A stretch of DNA of 7,800 bases from Planctomycetota bacterium. GTDB lineage: Bacteria > Planctomycetota > Planctomycetia > Pirellulales > Pirellulaceae. The notes below the pieces were generated by a model. It was not told where the DNA came from. It saw nothing but the letters and a program-made list of their open reading frames with translations, and did not search any database. The stretch covers positions 1-7,800 of the forward strand of contig JAJDEH010000445.1 in NCBI GenBank assembly GCA_029259935.1, written 5' to 3'. Of this stretch, positions 1 to 5,088 are shown piece by piece (within the stretch, counting starts at the first letter, position 1; each line of letters begins with the position of its first letter). Position numbers and translations under genes: made by a program.

Positions 1-2181
1 GCCCGCGCCCCGCGCCGGGGAGACACGGAACTTGTACTCACCGAAGTCCCTGAAAACTGGGAAGTGGGCGATCGCCTGGTCCTCACCGGAACCAACGCTT
101 CGCGAAACCAAGACGAGGAACTGGCGATCCTGGCGATGGACGGGAACGTCGTGACCGTCGATCCGCTCAAGTATCACCACACCGTTCCCGCGGCCGGCCT
201 CTCACCTTATGTAGCCAACGTGAGCCGCAACGCGGTGTTTGAATCCGAGGTCGTGGATGTGGTGTCGCGACGCGGTCATGTGATGTTCATGCATTCGGAC
301 GATGTATCGGTGAATTACGCGGGATTTTATGGACTGGGTCGCACCGACAAACGCACTCCGCTGGAAGATCCCGAATTCGATGATCACGGCAACGTGGTGG
401 ATGATACCGGGCTCAATCCGCGCGGCCGTTACGCCGTTCACTTTCATCGCACCGGCACGATAGGACATCAGGCCGAAATGATTGGCAGCGCCGTCGTCGA
501 TAGTCCGGGCTGGGGCATCGTCAATCACAGCAGCAGTGTCCGCGTGGAAGACAACGTCGTGTTCCACGTCGAAGGCGCGGCGTTTGTCACCGAAGCTGGA
601 GACGAAACCGGGTCGTTCATTCACAACATCGCCATTCGTTCGCTGGGTTCCCGTGACGGCATGGAATCCCGCAAGGACGTGCAAGACTTTGCCCATCAAG
701 GCGACGGTTTCTGGTTCCAGGGCGGCGGTATCATCGTCTCGAACAACGTGGCGGCCGGACATCGCGGCGCCGGGTTCATTTACTTCACGCGCGGCCTGGT
801 GGAAGCCGGACTCGGCAAGCGGCGGTTTGACACCGATAACCTGTGGGACCCGGCAATCGATAACGGCAAGGAAACGATCGACGTGGGCTCGGTCCCCATC
901 CGTTTCTATAACAATGTGTCGTTCGCCAATGGAGTCGGTTTCGAAACCAAGTTCCATCAATTGAACGCCAAGCATGGAGTCCAAAGCGAAGTCGTCGGCC
1001 TGACGGCATGGAGCAACCGCCGCGCGGTGCGGACGGCTTACACCAATAACCTGCGACTAGAGAATGTGCGGCTGATCGGCAACCTGCGGCGCGTGTCGGG
1101 CACGGCGATCAGTGGCAACAACGTGACCCGCAACATCCACTACGTCAACGTCGACATTCAGGGATTTGATGTCGGCATTCACATGCCCACCAAGGGGCAT
1201 AACATTGTGGATGGCGGAACCTTCAATAACCGCATCGGCATCAAGATTTCGACCACCGGCTCGCGCAGCCGCGTGATCGACATTAACGGTGACATCACGT
1301 TCGGAACGCTGACCGAGAAGCAACGTCGTGGCCGCCCACAGCACGACATCTTTCTCAATGCCCAACTGCGAGTGAAAGATCATGACATTCGCAAGCTGTT
1401 CAGCCCCGATATCATTCGCCTGGGCACGGTGCGCTATAACGGCTTGCAACTGTACTACTTCGAGCAAGCCGCCGGATTCGTACCCTTCAAGTCCGGCAGC
1501 GCGGCCGACTATGTGCCCGACGAACTGGTGGGCAAGACCAACGCCGAATTGTGGAGCGAATATGGCCTGGCGCTTGGCGGTGCGGTCGCGCCCGCCGATG
1601 CGTTCACCGATCCCAGCATCAATGCACTGATCGGCACGCGTACGCAATACCAGGCCAACATCCGCATGCGCAGCAGGACGTTTACCAACCAACTGGACGA
1701 TTACCAATTGCGTTACAAGGATCCCATCACGGGCAAGACCGTCCGAGATCCGCAACGCGTCGACCTTCGCGAAGGCTGGAACTTGCTGACCCGCGACGTG
1801 AACGGCGTAAAGCGGACCTTCCTCGTGTTCGGCGACATCCAGCCGCCCGAGTTCACGTTGAAGACGACGCTGCTGGGCATCAACCCCGCGGATTTGAAGA
1901 AAGGAATCAGAATCAAGGGCGTGATGCAAGACGACAGCTTCGGCACGAAGAGATTCAGCAAACGGTTCAAAAACCTGGACAAACTGCCGCTGGAAACCAT
2001 GGAGGACGGTACCAAGTTCATCACGTTGAACTTCACGATTCGAGACCGCGCCGGCAACAAGACACAGGTTTCGCTGAAGATCATCGTCGACGAAAACATC
2101 CCTCGCGAGCATGTCCGCAATCGTAAGACGCTGGCGAAGCGCCACCTGCCCGTCACGTTGCAGCACTTGCTGGGATTTTAA
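1..2181 (+). CDS. G8-domain-like / right-handed parallel beta-helix protein (CEMIP-type), 5' end missing
   Basis: The frame is open from base 1 to the TAA at 2179-2181 (726 residues visible), so the gene starts upstream; the GTG at 64 is only an internal valine codon. Residues about 10-75 resemble the end of a G8 domain: NWEVGDRLVLTGT (19-31), then an NQDEE segment, a VDPLKYHH segment and the VANVSRNAVFESE block. RYAVHFH (143-149) matches the RYPxHFH block of CEMIP/TMEM2/PKHD1-like proteins. From about 150 to 430, short Asn/Gly-rich strands (VEDNVVFH, VSNNVAAGH, FYNNVSF) look like parallel beta-helix coils. Residues about 590-705 form a beta-rich tail with an Ig/cadherin-like end (ITLNFTIRDRAGNKT). 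In animals some relatives act on or bind hyaluronan; for bacterial members the substrate is unknown, and an extracellular polysaccharide is inference. The signal peptide, if any, lies outside the window. Family call fairly sure, function not. Confidence 0.8.
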   Translation, partial: ARAPRRGDTELVLTEVPENWEVGDRLVLTGTNASRNQDEELAILAMDGNVVTVDPLKYHHTVPAAGLSPYVANVSRNAVFESEVVDVVSRRGHVMFMHSDDVSVNYAGFYGLGRTDKRTPLEDPEFDDHGNVVDDTGLNPRGRYAVHFHRTGTIGHQAEMIGSAVVDSPGWGIVNHSSSVRVEDNVVFHVEGAAFVTEAGDETGSFIHNIAIRSLGSRDGMESRKDVQDFAHQGDGFWFQGGGIIVSNNVAAGHRGAGFIYFTRGLVEAGLGKRRFDTDNLWDPAIDNGKETIDVGSVPIRFYNNVSFANGVGFETKFHQLNAKHGVQSEVVGLTAWSNRRAVRTAYTNNLRLENVRLIGNLRRVSGTAISGNNVTRNIHYVNVDIQGFDVGIHMPTKGHNIVDGGTFNNRIGIKISTTGSRSRVIDINGDITFGTLTEKQRRGRPQHDIFLNAQLRVKDHDIRKLFSPDIIRLGTVRYNGLQLYYFEQAAGFVPFKSGSAADYVPDELVGKTNAELWSEYGLALGGAVAPADAFTDPSINALIGTRTQYQANIRMRSRTFTNQLDDYQLRYKDPITGKTVRDPQRVDLREGWNLLTRDVNGVKRTFLVFGDIQPPEFTLKTTLLGINPADLKKGIRIKGVMQDDSFGTKRFSKRFKNLDKLPLETMEDGTKFITLNFTIRDRAGNKTQVSLKIIVDENIPREHVRNRKTLAKRHLPVTLQHLLGF

Positions 2182-2200
2182 AGAACGTGAAGTTGGATTG

Positions 2201-2230
2201 GCTGTTAGCTGTTAGCTGTTAGCGATTAGC
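2201..2230. repeat. Short tandem repeat, 7-bp unit GCTGTTA
   Basis: Three perfect copies of GCTGTTA (2201-2221) are followed by GCGATTAGC, which looks like a decayed continuation. It lies 20 bp after the stop codon of the beta-helix gene. Confidence 0.8.
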
Positions 2231-2241
2231 TTTCTCCAGTT

Positions 2242-2262
2242 CTCCCCCTTGCCAAGGGGGAG
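2242..2262. repeat. Perfect hairpin, 9-bp stem and 3-nt loop (REP-like; possible terminator)
   Basis: CTCCCCCTT and AAGGGGGAG are perfect reverse complements around the loop GCC. The sequence after it (GCTAGAGGGGGT) resembles a short palindromic repeat I recall as common in bacterial intergenic DNA; that is memory, not a search. It sits 60 bp after the upstream stop and could end transcription or protect the mRNA 3' end, but no U-tract follows, so a classical intrinsic terminator is unlikely. Confidence 0.55.
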
Positions 2263-2335
2263 CTAGAGGGGGTCAACCCTGTACCGCGGAAAGCAACCAC
2301 CGACTTCATGCAAACGACCCACCCGAGCCATCAGT

Positions 2336-2365
2336 TTGGCCACGGAAGCCGAGCGTCACGACCAG
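2336..2365. repeat. Direct repeat C, left copy (30 bp)
   Basis: Thirty bases starting TTGGCCACGG and ending TCACGACCAG are identical to 4626-4655, in the same orientation. The two copies are the outermost repeats around the LRR gene. The copies diverge abruptly on the right side. Confidence 0.9.
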
Positions 2366-2415
2366 TACTGGCTGTACGGCGTGCATGTTGACGGTTGTGT
2401 TCATGAGGTCGAAAC

Positions 2416-2488
2416 GGCCCCCCATAATATGGTTGCACTTGCGTATTGGCTGTACGGGATCACGCCGAGCCACAAAACCTTCGCCTAG
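2416..2488. repeat. Direct repeat A, left copy (73 bp)
   Basis: It matches 4255-4327 at 67 of 73 positions without gaps, in the same orientation. Both copies share a core GGGATCACGCCGAGCCACAA and end in TTCGCCTAG. Read in the LRR gene's frame, five of the six differences fall at third codon positions; read in the frame ending at the shared TAG, the five differences inside that frame's conserved part all change the amino acid. It may be an old coding fragment or a structured non-coding repeat. Confidence 0.9.
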
Positions 2489-2525
2489 TTGCAGACGTTG
2501 GCAGATGATGGAAGGCAGAATGGTT

Positions 2526-2592
2526 TTTACATCTCTCGGCTGGGTGATTGGGCCATTTCATCCGCAAAAGCCCTGCCGTTCCATCCACCCTC
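2526..2592. repeat. Repeat B, copy 1
   Basis: The segment CGGCTGGGTGATTGGG and its surroundings match 4351-4390 at about 34 of 40 positions. The right half (TGGGCCATTTCATCCGC, then CTGCCGTTCCATCCACC) matches a third, shorter copy at 4564-4615. It lies inside the open stretch upstream of the LRR start, which argues against translation beginning at 2385. Confidence 0.85.
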
Positions 2593-2744
2593 GCGTGCCA
2601 CACCCGCTCTTTGCTTGCCGAGCAGATCTCTTGGACTCTCGTTTAAGCATGCAGTCCGGTTGCCTAAACTATGCGTGGCTGTTTTCAATCGTTGCCGCCG
2701 ACCGCGGCGAGATGGGCAAACGCTTTTTAGAAACGTGCTTCCAA

Positions 2745-4217
2745 ATGCGACTAAGTCCGAAAACCCGAATATTGGCATTCGTTGCTCTGCTTGCATTCGT
2801 ATCAGCGGCGATCTTTTCGGGGCTTCGGTGGCAGCAATACACGAATCAGTGCAATGTCATCGAAGCGATGGAATATCGCTATGCATTCGACATGCGATTT
2901 GAATACCGCTGGCATCACGCGCTCTTCGGGCCGGATTTGTTCAGAGCCGTGGAGAGCGTTCGCGTAAATCAAGACCATTCCGCTGGCCTGGAGCGATCCA
3001 AGGACTGGGAAACTCTATCTAAAATGTCCAATCTGGAGTCATTTTATCTGATGCATGCCCACGTGTCGGATCTGTCTGCGTTGTCCAGTGCGCTGTCCAA
3101 CTTGAAGCAGTTGAGATTACTCGATTTGACCGGCACACCCGTTTCTGACATCTCGCCGCTAGCGAAACTACCGCAACTTGAAACGCTCTGTCTGCGAAAG
3201 ACATTGGTAACCGACATTTCTCCGCTCGAGGATTTGCCGCAACTGAGGACGCTCAATTTGGAGCGAACCGCGGTACTCAACCTGACTCCTTTGTCAAAGC
3301 TAGCAGGCCTGAAGACTCTGAACTTGCACAGATCCTCCGTCGCAGATCTGTCGCCCCTGTCAGAATTAAGCGGGTTACAAACCTTGAAGATTAGCGGTAC
3401 GGGCGTCGAGGACTTGGCTCCTCTTGCTCGACTACGACAACTGGAGCATTTAAGTTGCGGCAGCACGCCCGTTTCCGACCTCTCACCGTTGGCCAATCTC
3501 AATCAGTTGCACACTTTTTATGTCGGCGACACGCAAGTATCGGACATCACTCCACTGAAAGCGATGCGCGCTTTACAATCCCTCATCCTTTTCAGGACAA
3601 ACGTGTCCGATGTTTCGCCGTTAGCGGGGCTAGTTGGTCTGCAATACATAAACTTAGGCAAGACTCGTGTCGTCGATCTGTCTGGGTTATCTGATTTGAG
3701 GAGTTTGCACAAACTCTTCTTGGAGGACACGCCCGTCACGGACGTATCAGCACTCGAAAAGTTGAACGGCCTGCGTGTGCTAAACTTGAGTGGCACCAAA
3801 GTTGTGGACGTCTCGCCGCTGAAAAACTTGAGCAGTATCGAAGTGTTGAGTTTAAGCGGGAGCGGTGTGGAAGACATCGGCTCACTTAGTCGTTTGGACG
3901 TCTTGCGTGTTCTGAAATTGCGCGACACTGCAGTTGCGGATATTTCAGCGCTCGCGGATCTGAGTGGGCTCCAAGTATTGGACTTGAGCGGTACAGCAAT
4001 TGTTGATCTTCATCCACTCGTTCACCTGAGCGAGTTGCGAGCGCTGGATTTGAGCAGTACCGCCATTTCGGACCTTTCGACAATAGGAGGCCTGAAGGAA
4101 CTCCAAGTGATAGTCGATGACCCCGATGATGCGCTGATCGCTCCACCGTTCAGAAGACAATTGTACGACCCTAGCGAAAAAAGCGGTGTTTCCGAATTTC
4201 GAGTGCTGCGAAACTGA
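2745..4217 (+). CDS. Membrane-anchored leucine-rich repeat protein (SDS22/internalin-like LRRs)
   Basis: This is a 490-residue protein. The start at 2745 is chosen because it puts a basic N-terminus (MRLSPKTR) directly before a hydrophobic segment (about 9-26), a signal anchor or signal peptide. In-frame ATGs at 2712, 2649 and 2385 also exist, and none has a strong Shine-Dalgarno. Residues 28-96 are a charged, non-repetitive region. Residues 97-452 are sixteen LRRs, the first of 26 and the rest of 22 residues, with consensus LxxLxLxxTxVxDxSPLxxLxx. The last 38 residues form a polar cap. LRRs of this type form curved scaffolds that bind proteins; no catalytic domain is present, so a surface or periplasmic binding role is inference and the ligand is unknown. 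The G+C content (about 50% in two lines counted) is below that of the neighbours (about 60%), and the gene is bracketed by direct repeats. Spacers of over 500 bp on each side argue against an operon. Confidence 0.85.
   Translation: MRLSPKTRILAFVALLAFVSAAIFSGLRWQQYTNQCNVIEAMEYRYAFDMRFEYRWHHALFGPDLFRAVESVRVNQDHSAGLERSKDWETLSKMSNLESFYLMHAHVSDLSALSSALSNLKQLRLLDLTGTPVSDISPLAKLPQLETLCLRKTLVTDISPLEDLPQLRTLNLERTAVLNLTPLSKLAGLKTLNLHRSSVADLSPLSELSGLQTLKISGTGVEDLAPLARLRQLEHLSCGSTPVSDLSPLANLNQLHTFYVGDTQVSDITPLKAMRALQSLILFRTNVSDVSPLAGLVGLQYINLGKTRVVDLSGLSDLRSLHKLFLEDTPVTDVSALEKLNGLRVLNLSGTKVVDVSPLKNLSSIEVLSLSGSGVEDIGSLSRLDVLRVLKLRDTAVADISALADLSGLQVLDLSGTAIVDLHPLVHLSELRALDLSSTAISDLSTIGGLKELQVIVDDPDDALIAPPFRRQLYDPSEKSGVSEFRVLRN
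3033..4100 (+). repeat. In-frame LRR array, sixteen units, 66-bp period
   Basis: The first unit is 78 bp (26 residues) and fifteen units of exactly 66 bp follow, with no insertion or deletion in any of them. Example units are LETLCLRKTLVTDISPL and LRVLNLSGTKVVDVSPL. The units differ from each other at many DNA positions, so the array is old rather than a recent expansion. Confidence 0.9.
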
Positions 4218-4254
4218 CGCGGTCTGGTCGCCGACTCCCGAAAAGGGCCAGCCG

Positions 4255-4327
4255 GGCCACCCATAATTTGGTTGCACTTGGGCATTGGCTGCACGGGATC
4301 ACGCCGAGCCACAAAGCCTTCGCCTAG
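4255..4327. repeat. Direct repeat A, right copy (73 bp)
   Basis: Ungapped partner of 2416-2488 with six substitutions. It begins 37 bp after the LRR stop codon. The same order A then B is found on the left of the gene; A is separated from B by 37 bp there and by 23 bp here. Confidence 0.9.
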
Positions 4328-4350
4328 ACGAAGAGCTTGGAAAAAAGACT

Positions 4351-4390
4351 TTTCCATCTCCCGGCTGGGTGATTGGGTCATTACATCCCT
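4351..4390. repeat. Repeat B, copy 2
   Basis: It matches 2526-2565 at about 34 of 40 positions, including the shared core CGGCTGGGTGATTGGG. The similarity breaks at ACATCCC, where a pyrimidine-rich run (TTTTCCTTTCC) and the REP-like element begin, so the rest of B appears to be interrupted here and to resume at 4564. Confidence 0.85.
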
Positions 4391-4410
4391 TTTCCTTTCC
4401 TTTCTTGAGA

Positions 4411-4485
4411 CAGGATGAACAAGATGGACGGGATGAGTACGCACCAGGAACGGCCGCATATCTTGTCAATCCTGTTCATCTTGTC
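4411..4485. repeat. REP-like imperfect inverted repeat
   Basis: Arm 1 (about 4411-4435, CAGGATGAACAAGATGGACG) is an imperfect reverse complement of arm 2 (about 4457-4485, containing AATCCTGTTCATCTTGTC). Most differences between the arms are C/T changes that leave G-U pairs in RNA. The motif resembles a palindromic intergenic repeat I recall from many bacterial genomes; no search was run. It lies between B copy 2 and B copy 3 as though inserted into B. Confidence 0.65.
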
Positions 4486-4563
4486 GCTAAACTCAGCCGT
4501 CTCTTTTTCCCAAGACGCGTCATCTTGGATTTTTTAGTTCACGTGGCTGTCGTTCTGAAACGG

Positions 4564-4615
4564 ATCTCCCGTCTGGGCCATTACATCCGCGATAGGGCTG
4601 CCGTTCCATCCACTC
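4564..4615. repeat. Repeat B, copy 3 (8-bp deletion)
   Basis: It aligns with 2531-2592 but lacks eight bases (TGGGTGAT), one unit of the near-duplicated TGGGTGAT/TGGGCCAT stretch in copy 1, consistent with slippage. It retains TGGGCCATTACATCCGC and GCTGCCGTTCCATCCAC, the right half missing from copy 2. Confidence 0.8.
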
Positions 4616-4625
4616 TTTTCATTCA

Positions 4626-4655
4626 TTGGCCACGGAAGCCGAGCGTCACGACCAG
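4626..4655. repeat. Direct repeat C, right copy (30 bp)
   Basis: It is identical to 2336-2365 over all 30 bases and lies 10 bp after B copy 3. On the left C precedes A and B, while on the right it follows them, so the two C copies enclose everything else. Confidence 0.9.
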
Positions 4656-5075
4656 AACCTGATCAAACGCGGGTGAAAGGAACCGTAAAGTTCTGGCGTG
4701 ACGAACACCTGGAGCCGTTGCTTCAGTTGTGGTGGACGACCTCAGCGAAACGCAGGATCGCAACCAATTCTAGGCTCGGCGTCGGGCCCGATACGACGGA
4801 TTTCGACATCGCAAGCGCCGGGCCAAACCCCAACAAACCCGATCATGCGCCTAAATCAGCTCGGCCATTTTTGGTGTATGGCAGGCTCAATTTGGTGGTT
4901 CTCCGCACTTGAACGTGCCAGTAGCGCTGTGGCTTGACCAAGTCGGTTGGCAGGGTCGCCGGCTTTCGCTACTTGATCTGCATGGATCTTTGGACGATTC
5001 TGGCGTAGAGACTTGAGCGTCATGTTGGTATTCAATCGCGTTCAGCCAGCGGGTGGCTGGGCGGCCTCGGAACAA

Positions 5076-5081
5076 AAGGAG
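5076..5081 (+). promoter_or_regulatory. Shine-Dalgarno AAGGAG of the nitrilase-LRR gene
   Basis: AAGGAG sits 7 nt before the ATG at 5089. It decides the start: the frame is open further back to a GTG at 5053, but that would put the Shine-Dalgarno inside the coding region and add a charged extension (MAGRPRNKRSKL) before the signal peptide. Confidence 0.85.
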
Positions 5082-5088
5082 CAAGCTC

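Larger units (their letters stand above)
2182..2744. other. Repeat-rich spacer between the beta-helix gene and the LRR gene
   Basis: This 563-bp spacer holds a 7-bp tandem repeat, a hairpin, and repeat units C, A and B (listed separately). The LRR reading frame stays open back to an ATG at 2385, but that stretch runs through units A and B, which recur elsewhere as spacer DNA, so I treat it as non-coding. I see nothing recognisable in 2566-2744, which must contain the LRR promoter; no convincing -35/-10 pair stands out. Confidence 0.6.
4218..5088. other. Repeat-rich spacer between the LRR gene and the nitrilase-LRR gene
   Basis: Its left half carries repeats A and B, an inverted repeat, a shortened B, and C (listed separately). 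An open frame at 4285-4662 reads straight through all of these and is best explained as chance. In 4656-5088 I find no recognisable gene: two overlapping open frames of 79 codons (4673-4912 and 4698-4937) show no motif, no good Shine-Dalgarno and no preferred frame. The promoter of the nitrilase gene should lie in 4900-5070, but no strong -35/-10 pair is visible. Confidence 0.6.

Noticed and set aside
202..984. 260-codon open frame on the - strand
   Set aside because: It lies wholly inside the beta-helix gene, antisense to it. It has no family motif, and high G+C coding DNA commonly leaves the antisense frame open.
1057..2166. 369-codon open frame on the - strand
   Set aside because: It is antisense to the same gene, and its translation (Val/Ala/Asp/Gly-rich, no domain) looks like a shadow of the sense codons.
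2385..2744. N-terminal extension of the LRR protein by up to 120 residues
   Set aside because: The extension translates repeat units A and B, which recur downstream as spacer DNA. Its residues look random, and a good signal anchor begins exactly at 2745.
4022..4459. 145-codon open frame on the - strand
   Set aside because: It spans the end of the LRR gene on the opposite strand and the repeats beyond, with no recognisable domain.
2336..4655. Insertion sequence or CRISPR array
   Set aside because: There is no transposase frame, no terminal inverted repeats at the outer ends, and the repeats are few, unevenly spaced and of different kinds.
4285..4662. 125-codon open frame on the + strand
   Set aside because: It runs through repeats A, B, the REP-like palindrome, B' and C, has no Shine-Dalgarno, and its start lies inside repeat A.
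4673..4912. 79-codon open frame beginning MKGTVKFW, reminiscent of a cold-shock protein start (MxGTVKWF)
   Set aside because: The resemblance stops after eight residues. No RNA-binding motif (GFGFI or VFVH) follows, and the length and remaining composition do not fit.
4973..5001. TTGATC, 17 bp, GATTCT as a promoter for the nitrilase-LRR gene
   Set aside because: The -10 match is poor and such pairs are expected by chance in a spacer of this size.
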